DNA of 64,000 nt from contig NZ_RKQF01000001.1 of the NCBI RefSeq assembly GCF_003814875.1, positions 8,680,001-8,744,000 on the forward strand, given 5' to 3'. How positions within the stretch are numbered: position 1 is the first letter of the stretch; every line of letters begins with the position of its first letter. The translations under genes and the position numbers were made by a program. The notes beneath the pieces were generated by a model. The model made no database searches. It was not told the DNA's origin and saw only the letters and a program-made list of their open reading frames with translations. Positions 43,717 to 51,882 of this stretch are shown one piece after another. This stretch comes from Streptomyces sp. Ag109_O5-1 (lineage in GTDB: Bacteria; Actinomycetota; Actinomycetes; Streptomycetales; Streptomycetaceae).

Positions 43717-45042
43717 GTGATCTCCCGAATCGATCTGCGCGGCGATGCCCTTCCCGAGGGACCCGCCCTGCGCGACCTGCTGCCCCGAGCCGACTTCGAC
43801 GTCTCGGCCGCCCTGGAGAAGGTGCGTCCGATCTGCGAGGCCGTGCATCATCGGGGCGACGCGGCGCTGATCGACTTCGCCGAGAAGTTCGACGGGGTCA
43901 CCCTGGAGCAGGTGCGGGTGCCCGCCGAGGCGCTCACGAAGGCGCTCGAAGAACTCGACCCGGCCGTGCGCGCGGCCCTGGAGGAGTCCATCCGGCGCGC
44001 CCGTCTCGTCCACCGCGAGCAGCGCCGTACGAACCGCACGACCCAGGTCGTGCCCGGCGGTTCCGTCACCGAGAAGTGGGTGCCGGTCGAGCGGGTCGGG
44101 CTCTACGCGCCCGGCGGCCGCTCGGTCTACCCCTCCTCCGTGATCATGAACGCGGTGCCCGCGCAGGAGGCGGGCGTCGAGTCGATCGCGCTCGCCTCCC
44201 CGCCGCAGGCCGAGTTCGGCGGTCTGCCGCACCCGACGATCCTCGCCGCCTGCGCCCTGCTCGGCGTCGACGAGGTGTACGCGGCCGGCGGCGCCACCGC
44301 GGTCGCGATGTTCGCGCACGGCACCGAGTCCTGCCCGCCCGCCAACATGGTCACCGGCCCCGGCAACATCTGGGTGGCCGCCGCCAAGCGCTACTTCACC
44401 GGCAAGATCGGCATCGACGCCGAGGCGGGCCCGACCGAGATCGCCGTCCTCGCGGACGCCACTGCCGACCCGGTGCACGTCGCCGCCGACCTGATCAGCC
44501 AGGCCGAGCACGACCCGCTGGCCGCCGCCGTCCTGGTCACCGACTCGGCCGAGCTCGCGGACGCCGTGGAGAAGGAGCTGCAGCCGCAGGTCGCGGCCAC
44601 CAAGCACATCGACGACCGGATCGTCCCCGCCCTGAAGGGCCGGCAGTCCGCGATCGTCCTGGTCGACGGCATCGACGAGGGTCTGAGGGTCGTCGACGCG
44701 TACGGCGCCGAGCACCTGGAGATCCAGACGGCCGACGCCGCCGCGGTGGCCGACCGGGTGAAGAACGCGGGCGCGGTCTTCATCGGCCCCTGGGCGCCGG
44801 TCTCCCTCGGCGACTACGCCGCCGGGTCCAACCACGTGCTGCCCACCGGCGGCTGCGCGTGCCACTCCTCCGGCCTGTCCGTGCAGTCGTTCCTGCGCGG
44901 CATCCACATCGTCGACTACACGAAGGACGCGCTGGCCGAGGTCGCGCACCACGTGGTCACGCTGGCGGAGGCGGAGGACCTGCCCGCGCACGGCGCGGCG
45001 ATCAAGGCTCGGTTCGGTTGGAAGGTACCCGAAGGCAAGTGA
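43717..45042 (+). CDS. hisD: HisD, histidinol dehydrogenase
   Basis: Catalyses the last two oxidations of histidine synthesis (L-histidinol to L-histidine) with NAD+ and zinc. The 441-aa protein has AGPTEIAVLAD, SQAEHDPLAAAV with the zinc and catalytic residues, and GGCACHSSGLSVQSFLRG near the end. The GTG at 43717 gives the normal MISRIDLRGD start; the frame is open further upstream. First gene of the his operon; stop overlaps hisC (GTGA). Confidence 0.97.
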   Translation: MISRIDLRGDALPEGPALRDLLPRADFDVSAALEKVRPICEAVHHRGDAALIDFAEKFDGVTLEQVRVPAEALTKALEELDPAVRAALEESIRRARLVHREQRRTNRTTQVVPGGSVTEKWVPVERVGLYAPGGRSVYPSSVIMNAVPAQEAGVESIALASPPQAEFGGLPHPTILAACALLGVDEVYAAGGATAVAMFAHGTESCPPANMVTGPGNIWVAAAKRYFTGKIGIDAEAGPTEIAVLADATADPVHVAADLISQAEHDPLAAAVLVTDSAELADAVEKELQPQVAATKHIDDRIVPALKGRQSAIVLVDGIDEGLRVVDAYGAEHLEIQTADAAAVADRVKNAGAVFIGPWAPVSLGDYAAGSNHVLPTGGCACHSSGLSVQSFLRGIHIVDYTKDALAEVAHHVVTLAEAEDLPAHGAAIKARFGWKVPEGK

Positions 45043-46145
45043 CAGGCATCGACGATCTCCCCGTACGGGACGAGCTGCGCGGCAAGTCCCCCTACGGAGC
45101 GCCCCAGTTGGACGTTCCGGTACGCCTGAACACCAACGAGAACCCGTACCCGCTGCCCGAGCCGCTGGTCGAGCGGATCACGGAGCGGGTCCGCGAGGCC
45201 GCCCGCGACCTGAACCGCTACCCCGACCGGGACGCGGTCCAGCTCCGCACCGAGCTGGCCAAGTACCTGACGAAGACCGGCCACCACCCGGTCGGCATCG
45301 AGAACGTCTGGGCGGCCAACGGCTCCAACGAGGTCATCCAGCAGCTGCTGCAGACCTTCGGCGGCCCCGGCCGCAGCGCGATCGGTTTCGAGCCGTCGTA
45401 CTCGATGCACGCGCTGATCTCGCGCGGCACCGGCACGGGCTGGATCTCCGGCCCGCGGAATGCCGACTTCACCCTCGATGTCGAGGCGGCCTCGGCGGCC
45501 ATCGCCGAGCACCGGCCGGACGTCGTCTTCATCACCACCCCCAACAACCCCACGGGCAACGCGGTCCCGCCCGAGACGGTCCTCGCGCTCTACGAGGCCG
45601 CCCAGGCCGCCAAGCCCTCCATGGTCGTCGTCGACGAGGCTTACATCGAGTTCAGCCACGGCGCCTCGCTGCTGCCGCTGCTCGAAGGTCGGCCGAATCT
45701 CGTCGTCTCCCGCACCATGTCGAAGGCCTTCGGCGCGGCCGGCCTGCGCCTCGGCTACCTCGCCGCGGACCCGGCCGTGGTGGACGCCGTACAGCTCGTC
45801 CGGCTGCCGTACCACCTGTCGGCGATCACCCAGGCGACCGCGCTGGCCGCCCTGGAGCACACCGACACGCTGCTGAAGTACGTCGAGCAGCTGAAGGCCG
45901 AGCGGGACCGGCTGGTGAGCGAGCTGCGGGCGGCGGGCCTCGAAGTCACCGAGTCCGACGCCAACTTCGTGCAGTTCGGGCGGTTCGAGGACCCGCACCG
46001 GGTGTGGCAGCAGATCCTCGACCGGGGGGTCCTGGTCCGGGACAACGGAGTGCCCGGCTTCCTGCGGGTGTCCGCCGGAACCCCCGAGGAGAACGACGCG
46101 TTCCTCGACGCGGTACGTGAAGTCAAGAAGGAGCTGGACGCATGA
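45039..46145 (+). CDS. hisC: HisC, histidinol-phosphate aminotransferase
   Basis: PLP-dependent class I/II aminotransferase, 368 aa. LNTNENPYPLP opens the fold, TTPNNPTGNAVP carries the cofactor Asn, VVDEAYIEFS the Asp, and SRTMSKAFGAAGLRLGY the PLP lysine. GTG 45039 overlaps the hisD stop; its own stop overlaps hisB (ATGA). Confidence 0.97.
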   Translation: MTGIDDLPVRDELRGKSPYGAPQLDVPVRLNTNENPYPLPEPLVERITERVREAARDLNRYPDRDAVQLRTELAKYLTKTGHHPVGIENVWAANGSNEVIQQLLQTFGGPGRSAIGFEPSYSMHALISRGTGTGWISGPRNADFTLDVEAASAAIAEHRPDVVFITTPNNPTGNAVPPETVLALYEAAQAAKPSMVVVDEAYIEFSHGASLLPLLEGRPNLVVSRTMSKAFGAAGLRLGYLAADPAVVDAVQLVRLPYHLSAITQATALAALEHTDTLLKYVEQLKAERDRLVSELRAAGLEVTESDANFVQFGRFEDPHRVWQQILDRGVLVRDNGVPGFLRVSAGTPEENDAFLDAVREVKKELDA

Positions 46146-46735
46146 CCCGCGTAGGGCGCGTGGAGCGCACCACCAAGGAGACCTCGGTCCTCGTCGAGAT
46201 CGACCTCGACGGCACCGGCAAGACCGACATCGCCACCGGCGTCGGCTTCTACGACCACATGCTCGACCAGCTCGGCCGGCACGGTCTGTTCGACCTCACC
46301 GTGAAGACCGACGGCGACCTGCACATCGACTCGCACCACACCATCGAGGACACCGCCCTCGCCCTTGGCGCCGCCTTCAAGCAGGCGCTCGGCGACAAGG
46401 TGGGCATCTACCGGTTCGGCAACTGCACGGTCCCGCTGGACGAGTCCCTCGCCCAGGTCACCGTCGACCTCTCCGGCCGCCCGTACCTCGTGCACACCGA
46501 GCCCGAGAAGATGGCGCCGATGATCGGCGAGTACGACACCACCATGACCCGGCACATCCTGGAGTCGTTCGTCGCCCAGGCGCAGATCGCCCTGCACGTG
46601 CACGTGCCCTACGGGCGCAACGCGCACCACATCGTGGAGTGCCAGTTCAAGGCGCTGGCGAGGGCGCTGCGCTACGCCTCCGAGCGCGACCCGCGCGCGG
46701 CCGGCATCCTCCCGTCCACGAAGGGTGCGCTGTAA
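46142..46735 (+). CDS. hisB: HisB, imidazoleglycerol-phosphate dehydratase
   Basis: Manganese-dependent dehydratase. 197 aa, consisting only of the dehydratase domain, without the HAD phosphatase domain fused to it in enterobacteria. Metal-binding repeats are SHHTIEDTALALG and GRNAHHIVEC. Histidinol phosphatase must be encoded elsewhere. Confidence 0.97.
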   Translation: MTRVGRVERTTKETSVLVEIDLDGTGKTDIATGVGFYDHMLDQLGRHGLFDLTVKTDGDLHIDSHHTIEDTALALGAAFKQALGDKVGIYRFGNCTVPLDESLAQVTVDLSGRPYLVHTEPEKMAPMIGEYDTTMTRHILESFVAQAQIALHVHVPYGRNAHHIVECQFKALARALRYASERDPRAAGILPSTKGAL

Positions 46736-46739
46736 AGCC

Positions 46740-46904
46740 ATGAACGGGCTGTCCACCGTCCTGATCGTCGTCGGCCTCTTCCTGGTCGGCGGAATCATCT
46801 CCTTCGTCAAGCAGAAGATGCCCACCAGCCTGATCGTGCTGCTCTCGATCGGCGCCGCGATGTGCCTGGTGGCGGGTGTCGTGAGGCTGGAGGTGTGGAA
46901 TTGA
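46740..46904 (+). CDS. 54-aa small membrane protein in the his operon
   Basis: A complete frame between hisB and hisH, four bases after the hisB stop and ending in an overlap with the hisH start (TTGA at 46901). Two hydrophobic helices (about residues 4-23 and 31-49) are joined by the loop FVKQKMPTS, so both ends should lie on the same side. No family recognised. Position in an otherwise gap-free operon and tight spacing argue that it is translated; the ribosome site is weak, so coupling to hisB is likely. Confidence 0.8.
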   Translation: MNGLSTVLIVVGLFLVGGIISFVKQKMPTSLIVLLSIGAAMCLVAGVVRLEVWN

Positions 46905-47545
46905 GCGGATCCTCCAAGAAGGTCGTCGTCTTCGACTACGGCTTCGGGAACGTCCGGTCCGCCGAGCGGGCCCTCGCCCGCACCGGGGCCGAGGTCGAGA
47001 TCACCCGTGACTTCGACAGGGCCATGAACGCGGACGGGCTGCTGGTGCCGGGCGTCGGCGCCTTCGCCGCCTGTATGCAGGGCCTGAAGGAAGCTCGGGG
47101 GAACTGGATCATCGACCGCCGGCTGTCCGGCGGGCGGCCGGTGATGGGCATCTGCGTCGGTATGCAGATCCTGTTCGCGCGCGGTATCGAGCACGGCGTG
47201 GAGACCGAGGGCCTCGACGAGTGGCCCGGCTCGGTCGAGCCGCTCCAGGCCGAGATCGTGCCCCACATGGGCTGGAACACCGTGGACGCGGCGCCCGGCT
47301 CCCAGCTGTTCGCCGGCCTGGACGCCGACGCGCGCTTCTACTTCGTGCACTCCTACGCCGTCCACGACTGGTCCCTGGAGACCCACAACGCCTCGATGCG
47401 GGCCCCGCTCGTCACCTGGTCCACGCACGGCAAGCCGTTCGTCGCCGCGGTGGAGAACGGCGCCCTGTGGGCCACCCAGTTCCACCCCGAGAAGTCCGGC
47501 GACGCCGGCGCCCAGCTCCTCACCAACTGGATCGGAACACTGTGA
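46901..47545 (+). CDS. hisH: HisH, glutaminase subunit of IGP synthase
   Basis: Releases ammonia from glutamine for HisF. Class I glutamine amidotransferase of 214 aa with oxyanion region PGVGAFAACM, nucleophile Cys in MGICVGMQ and catalytic His/Glu in FHPEKSGD. Start taken as TTG 46901, 7-8 bases after GGAGG; a GTG at 46895 in the same frame is only 1 base from that site. Stop overlaps priA (GTGA). Confidence 0.95.
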   Translation: MSGSSKKVVVFDYGFGNVRSAERALARTGAEVEITRDFDRAMNADGLLVPGVGAFAACMQGLKEARGNWIIDRRLSGGRPVMGICVGMQILFARGIEHGVETEGLDEWPGSVEPLQAEIVPHMGWNTVDAAPGSQLFAGLDADARFYFVHSYAVHDWSLETHNASMRAPLVTWSTHGKPFVAAVENGALWATQFHPEKSGDAGAQLLTNWIGTL

Positions 47546-48267
47546 GCAAGCTCGAACTCCTCCCCGCCGTCGACGTCCGCGACGGCCAGGCCGTCCGCCT
47601 CGTGCACGGCGAGTCGGGAACCGAGACCTCCTACGGCTCCCCCCTCGAAGCCGCCCTCTCCTGGCAGGCGTCGGGCGCCGAGTGGCTCCACCTGGTCGAC
47701 CTGGACGCCGCGTTCGGCACCGGCGACAACCGTGCGCTGGTCGCCGAGGTCGCCCACGCCATGGACATCAAGGTCGAGCTCTCCGGCGGCATCCGCGACG
47801 ACGCCACGCTGGCCGCCGCCCTCGCCACCGGCTGCACCCGGGTGAACCTCGGCACGGCCGCCCTGGAGACCCCCGAGTGGGTCGCCAAGGTCATCGCCGA
47901 GCACGGCGACAAGATCGCGGTGGGCCTGGACGTCAAGGGCACCACCCTGCGCGGCCGCGGCTGGACCCGCGACGGCGGCGACCTCTACGAGACGCTGGCG
48001 CGCCTCGACAAGGAGGGCTGCGCGCGGTACGTCGTGACCGACATCGCCAAGGACGGCACGCTGCAGGGCCCGAACCTGGAGCTGCTGCGCAACGTCTGCG
48101 CGGCGACGGACCGGCCGGTCGTGGCCTCCGGCGGCGTGTCGTCGCTGGACGACCTCCGCGCGCTCGCCGAACTGGTACCCCTCGGTGTCGAGGGCGCCAT
48201 CGTCGGAAAGGCGCTGTACGCCAAGGCGTTCACCTTGGAAGAAGCACTGGAGGCAGTGTCACGATGA
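47542..48267 (+). CDS. priA: PriA, bifunctional HisA/TrpF isomerase
   Basis: Beta-alpha barrel isomerase of 241 aa. Conserved catalytic Asp residues are in LLPAVDVRDGQAVRL and AVGLDVKG region; VVTDIAKDGTLQGPN and SGGVSSLDDL bind phosphate. In Streptomyces and mycobacteria this enzyme isomerises both ProFAR (histidine) and PRA (tryptophan) because no separate TrpF exists. The trp genes of this window indeed lack trpF, which supports the dual role. GTG start coupled to hisH. Confidence 0.95.
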   Translation: MSKLELLPAVDVRDGQAVRLVHGESGTETSYGSPLEAALSWQASGAEWLHLVDLDAAFGTGDNRALVAEVAHAMDIKVELSGGIRDDATLAAALATGCTRVNLGTAALETPEWVAKVIAEHGDKIAVGLDVKGTTLRGRGWTRDGGDLYETLARLDKEGCARYVVTDIAKDGTLQGPNLELLRNVCAATDRPVVASGGVSSLDDLRALAELVPLGVEGAIVGKALYAKAFTLEEALEAVSR

Positions 48268-48668
48268 CGTCCGATGCCGTGCGGCGTGTGCAGAGCGGGA
48301 GTCCCTGGGAAGAGTCCTTCGGTTTCGCACGCGCCGTGGCGGCGGGCGACCGTGTGCTGGTGGGCGGTACGACGTCCTTCAAGGGCACCGTGCTGTACGG
48401 GGAGGGCGACCCGTACGAGCAGGCCAAGGTGGCCTTCACCAGCGCCGTCGAGGCGATCGGCGAGTTCGGGCTGGACATCGGGTCCGTGATCCGCACCCGG
48501 ATGTACCTGACCCATGTGCGGGACGTGGACGCGGCGGGCCGGGCCCACAAGGAGATCTTCGACGGGGTGCGCCCGGTGTCCACCCTGCTGGTGGTGGAGG
48601 GTTTCGTCGACCCGCGCATCCTGGTGGAAGTAGAGCTAGAGGCATACAGAGGAGCCGTGGATTCATGA
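48264..48668 (+). CDS. RidA family protein
   Basis: 134-aa protein of the YjgF/YER057c/UK114 family, whose RidA members hydrolyse reactive enamine/imine intermediates made by PLP enzymes. The conserved Arg is in VIRTRMYLTHVRD and the Glu-containing end in LVEVELEAYRG. It overlaps priA and hisF by ATGA on both sides, so it is made in fixed ratio with histidine enzymes. Which intermediate it handles is unknown. Confidence 0.9.
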   Translation: MTSDAVRRVQSGSPWEESFGFARAVAAGDRVLVGGTTSFKGTVLYGEGDPYEQAKVAFTSAVEAIGEFGLDIGSVIRTRMYLTHVRDVDAAGRAHKEIFDGVRPVSTLLVVEGFVDPRILVEVELEAYRGAVDS

Positions 48669-49420
48669 CCCTGGCGGTCCGAGTCATCCCCTGCCTGGAC
48701 GTGGACAACGGCCGGGTCGTCAAGGGCGTCAACTTCCAGAACCTGCGCGACGCGGGCGACCCGGTCGAGATGGCCAAGGTCTACGACGCGGAGGGCGCCG
48801 ACGAGCTGACGTTCCTGGACATCACCGCGTCGTCCGGCAACCGGGAGACCACGTACGACGTGGTGCGCCGCACGGCCGAGCAGGTCTTCATCCCGCTGAC
48901 GGTCGGCGGCGGTGTGCGTGCGGCCGAGGACGTGGACAAGCTGCTGCGGGCGGGCGCCGACAAGGTGGGCGTCAACACGGCGGCGATCGCGCGTCCGGAC
49001 CTGATCCGGGAGATCGCGGAACGCTTCGGCCGCCAGGTGCTGGTCCTGTCGGTCGACGCGCGCCGCACCGAGTCGGGTTCCTTCGAGGTCACCACCCACG
49101 GCGGCCGCCGCGGCACCGGCATCGACGCGGTCGAGTGGGCACACCGGGCCGCCGAGCTGGGCGCGGGCGAGATCCTGCTCAACTCGATGGACGCGGACGG
49201 CACCAAGGACGGCTACGACCTGGAGATGATCGCGGCCGTACGCAAGCACGTCACGGTCCCGGTCATCGCCTCCGGCGGTGCCGGGAAGCTGGCCGACTTC
49301 GCCCCGGCCGTCGCGGCGGGCGCGGACGCGGTCCTGGCGGCCTCCGTCTTCCACTTCGGTGACCTCAGGATCGGCGAGGTGAAGCAGACGCTGCGGGAGG
49401 CTGGCCACCCCGTGCGGTGA
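48665..49420 (+). CDS. hisF: HisF, cyclase subunit of IGP synthase
   Basis: Beta-alpha barrel cyclase, 251 aa, that uses ammonia from HisH to make imidazole glycerol phosphate and AICAR. Catalytic Asp residues lie in IPCLDVDNGRVVKG and LSVDARR; TVGGGVRAAED and ASGGAGKLADF bind phosphate. Last gene of the his operon; a strong terminator follows. Confidence 0.97.
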   Translation: MTLAVRVIPCLDVDNGRVVKGVNFQNLRDAGDPVEMAKVYDAEGADELTFLDITASSGNRETTYDVVRRTAEQVFIPLTVGGGVRAAEDVDKLLRAGADKVGVNTAAIARPDLIREIAERFGRQVLVLSVDARRTESGSFEVTTHGGRRGTGIDAVEWAHRAAELGAGEILLNSMDADGTKDGYDLEMIAAVRKHVTVPVIASGGAGKLADFAPAVAAGADAVLAASVFHFGDLRIGEVKQTLREAGHPVR

Positions 49421-49439
49421 CGACGCTGCGCAGAGCTTG

Positions 49440-49473
49440 AGCCCCGGTGCCCGCGGCGGGCGCCGGGGCTTTT
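49440..49473 (+). terminator. terminator of the his operon
   Basis: AGCCCCGG (49440-49447) pairs with CCGGGGCT (49463-49470), with a further GCCCG/CGGGC stem inside, followed by TTTT. A textbook intrinsic terminator. Confidence 0.88.
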
Positions 49474-49487
49474 CGCCGGGCAGATGT

Positions 49488-49529
49488 GAAAGAGAAGTTG
49501 CGCAAAATATATTGCGCAACTTTTCTTTC
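49488..49529. promoter_or_regulatory. large operator dyad before the ArsR-type gene
   Basis: Two 18-base arms (49488-49505 and 49512-49529) are reverse complements with one mismatch, around the spacer AATATA. The core is AAGTTGCGCAA / TTGCGCAACTT. It is AT-rich against its surroundings and ends 19 bases before the regulator start codon, where it should block transcription. Most likely the autoregulatory site of the adjacent regulator. Confidence 0.8.
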
Positions 49530-49547
49530 GTATCTAGGGTCGGTGGC

Positions 49548-50138
49548 ATGACGGGCAAGGAGCGAGACCTCCACATCACCGACATCGGCACGCTGAAGGC
49601 GCTGGCCCATCCGCTGCGCATGAAGCTCTACCGGGGCCTGATCGTGGCCGGCAGGGCGACCGCCTCACAGCTGGCCGAGCAGGTGGACGAGGCCGTCTCG
49701 CTGGTCAGCTACCACCTGCGCAAGCTCGCCGAGCACCACCTGATCGAAGAGGCCGAGCCGCAGAGCGCGGACGGCCGGGAGCGCTGGTGGCAGCCCGCCT
49801 CCGACGGGATCAGCATCCGGGACCGCGATTTCCGGGACGCGCCCGAGAAGACGGCCGCCCACCTGGCCGCCACCCGGCTCTTCCACGAACAGCGGGCCGA
49901 CATGTACCGCCGCTACCTCGACGAGCGCGCCACCTGGAGCGCCGAGTGGAACGCCGCCGCGCCCGACAGCGAGTCCCTGCTCCGCCTGACCGCGGTCGAA
50001 CTGGACGAACTCCGCGAGGAACTGGTCGCGCTGGCCAGGAAGTACGACGAGAAGGGCCGGTCCGCCGAAGCGAACGGCGACACCGAGGGGCGCGAGCACG
50101 TCGCGCTGTACATGTACGGCTTCCCGTTCCGCGTCTGA
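49548..50138 (+). CDS. ArsR-type winged-helix transcriptional regulator
   Basis: 196 aa. Residues about 12-85 form a winged helix-turn-helix (LKALAHPLRMKLYRGLIV, then ATASQLAEQVDEAVSLVSYHLRKLAEHHL). The C-terminal half is helical (ERATWSAEWNAAAPDSESLL, LDELREELVALARKYDEKG) without the Cys metal sites of metal-sensing ArsR proteins, so it probably senses an organic ligand. It lies 15 bases before an MFS exporter gene, a common regulator-exporter pair. Confidence 0.88.
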   Translation: MTGKERDLHITDIGTLKALAHPLRMKLYRGLIVAGRATASQLAEQVDEAVSLVSYHLRKLAEHHLIEEAEPQSADGRERWWQPASDGISIRDRDFRDAPEKTAAHLAATRLFHEQRADMYRRYLDERATWSAEWNAAAPDSESLLRLTAVELDELREELVALARKYDEKGRSAEANGDTEGREHVALYMYGFPFRV

Positions 50139-50153
50139 GAAGGGCTCACGTCC

Positions 50154-51392
50154 ATGACCGCGACCCTCGTACCCCCCACGGCCCACCGCCTCGCCCACCG
50201 CGACCCCAACGTCCTGCGCTGGCTGGGCGCCTACGCCTCGTCCATGGTCGGCGACAGCGTCTACTACATCGCCCTGTCCTGGGCCGCCGTCCAGGCCGGT
50301 TCGCCCGCCCAGGCCGGGGTGGTGATGTCCGTCAGCGCGCTGCCCAGAGCCGTACTGATGCTGTTCGGCGGAGTGGTTGCCGACCGGCTGGGGCCGCGCC
50401 GGGTGGTCATCGGCAGCGACGCCGTGCGCTGCGCGGCCGTGCTCGCGGTGGCGGCGCTGCTGTTCCTGACCGGCCCGGGGCTGTGGCCGCTGGCCGCGCT
50501 CGCCCTGGTCTTCGGCACCGTCGACGCCGTGTTCATGCCCGCGGTCGGCGCCCTCCCCGCGCGCGTGACCAGCCGTGACCAGCTCGCGCGCGTGCAGGGC
50601 ATGCGCGGTCTCGCCATCCGCTTCGCGAGCGTCGTCGGCGCCCCGCTGGGCGGCCTCGGGGTCGCCGTCGGCGGCGCGGCGGCCGCCTTCGGCCTGGCCG
50701 GGCTGCTGATCGCAGTGTCCGTCCCCCTGCTGATATCCGTACGGGTGCGGGAACTGCCCGCCGAGGACCGCGCCGCCGCGCCGACCCCCTGGCAGGACCT
50801 GCGGGCCGGCCTCGCCCATGTCCGCCGCCATCGGGTCCTGGCGCCGCTGATGCTCGCCATCGCACTCGGCGACCTGGGCTTCGTCAGCCCCCTCAACGTC
50901 GGACTGACCCTGCTCGCCGACCGGCGCGGCTGGGGCGCCGCCGGGATGGGCTGGGTGCTCGCCGGGTTCGGGGCCGGCGCCGGTGCCGTCTCGCTGCTGC
51001 TGACCGTCCGGGGCCGGCTGCCCCGCGCCGGTCTGGTCGCCGCGTACGCGATCCTCGCCGGTTCGGTCGCCATCGGCGCCCTCGCCTTCGTGCCGAGTCT
51101 GGTCGGCGCGGTCGGCGTCGCCGTACTGATCGGGCTGCTCGCCGGGCTCAGCGGCGCGATGTGCGGGGCGCTGCTGCAGACCCAGACCGACCCCGCGTAC
51201 CTGGGCCGGGTGACGGCCCTCTCCGGCCTGGTCAGCCTGGGGCTGGCCCCGCTGAGCATGCCACTCACCGCCACCGCGATCGGCGCCTTCGGGCTCGGAC
51301 CGGTGTACGTCGTCAGCGCCGCCGTCTGCGGGCTCGGCGGGGTCGTCGCCCTGGCCGCACCGGGACTGCGCCGGGCCGAGCTGCCCCGCTGA
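50154..51392 (+). CDS. MFS transporter, probable exporter
   Basis: 412-aa major facilitator with 12 hydrophobic segments. The loop between segments 2 and 3 reads GGVVADRLGPRRVVIGSD, the usual MFS motif A. It is of the type annotated as macrolide or multidrug efflux MFS. Substrate unknown. Co-transcribed with and probably repressed by the ArsR-type regulator. Confidence 0.88.
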   Translation: MTATLVPPTAHRLAHRDPNVLRWLGAYASSMVGDSVYYIALSWAAVQAGSPAQAGVVMSVSALPRAVLMLFGGVVADRLGPRRVVIGSDAVRCAAVLAVAALLFLTGPGLWPLAALALVFGTVDAVFMPAVGALPARVTSRDQLARVQGMRGLAIRFASVVGAPLGGLGVAVGGAAAAFGLAGLLIAVSVPLLISVRVRELPAEDRAAAPTPWQDLRAGLAHVRRHRVLAPLMLAIALGDLGFVSPLNVGLTLLADRRGWGAAGMGWVLAGFGAGAGAVSLLLTVRGRLPRAGLVAAYAILAGSVAIGALAFVPSLVGAVGVAVLIGLLAGLSGAMCGALLQTQTDPAYLGRVTALSGLVSLGLAPLSMPLTATAIGAFGLGPVYVVSAAVCGLGGVVALAAPGLRRAELPR

Positions 51393-51408
51393 GGCCTCCC
51401 GGACCGCG

Positions 51409-51437
51409 CAGCCCTTCGGCTCCTCAGCCCTTCGGCT
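51409..51437. terminator. duplicated short hairpins between convergent genes
   Basis: CAGCCCTTCGGCT occurs twice (51409-51421 and 51425-51437); each holds an AGCC-CTTC-GGCT hairpin. The second copy also encodes the last residues of the VOC protein. Probably terminates one or both converging transcripts. Confidence 0.5.
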
Positions 51438-51822
51438 GGGCCAGCTGGATCAGGTTGCCGACGGTGTCGTCCAGGACCGCGGCGATGATGGGGCCCTGCT
51501 CCTGCGGCCCGTGCGTGAACCGGACACCGAGGGCGATCAGCCGCTCGTACTCCGCCTGGATGTCGTCCACCGAGAAGACGATGGCCGGGAGCCCCGCCTC
51601 GTACACGGCCTTGCGGTACGGCTCCGCGATGGGGCCCTGGCCGGGCTCCAGGAGCAGCTGGAGGTCCTGCTGGGCCCCGTCGGCCGCGCCGACGGTGACG
51701 AACAGGGTGCCGCCGCCCAGGTCGAGGTGGGTGCGGGTCTCGAAGCCGAGGACGTCCGTGTAGAAGGCGTGCGCCCTGGTCACGTCGTCGACGTAGACGC
51801 TCGTCATCGCGACCTTGATCAT
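51424..51822 (-). CDS. VOC (glyoxalase-fold) family protein
   Basis: 132-aa protein with two beta-alpha-beta-beta-beta modules. VAMTSVYVDDVTRAHAFYTDVLGFE is the typical opening and GPIIAAVLDDTVGNLIQLAQP the typical end. Members bind metals, drugs or act as dioxygenases; the specific role is unknown. ATG 51822. Confidence 0.87.
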   Translation of the reverse strand: MIKVAMTSVYVDDVTRAHAFYTDVLGFETRTHLDLGGGTLFVTVGAADGAQQDLQLLLEPGQGPIAEPYRKAVYEAGLPAIVFSVDDIQAEYERLIALGVRFTHGPQEQGPIIAAVLDDTVGNLIQLAQPKG

Positions 51823-51833
51823 CGTGCGCTCCT

Positions 51834-51882
51834 CGGATGCCCAGATGCCCAGATGCCCGGCTGCTCGGATACTCAGATGCCC
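51834..51882. repeat. short tandem CAGATGCC repeats
   Basis: GATGCCCA-type octamers recur four times between the VOC and TIGR03085 genes, with a second pair GGCTGCTCGG / AGCTGCTTCG. The array overlaps the 3' end of the TIGR03085 gene. It looks like recent slippage; no function is apparent. Confidence 0.5.

Noticed and set aside
43516..44991. long - strand open frame antisense to hisD, continuous with the beta-helix protein
   Set aside because: It is a high-GC shadow of hisD; the real protein has its own GTG with a ribosome site at 43515.
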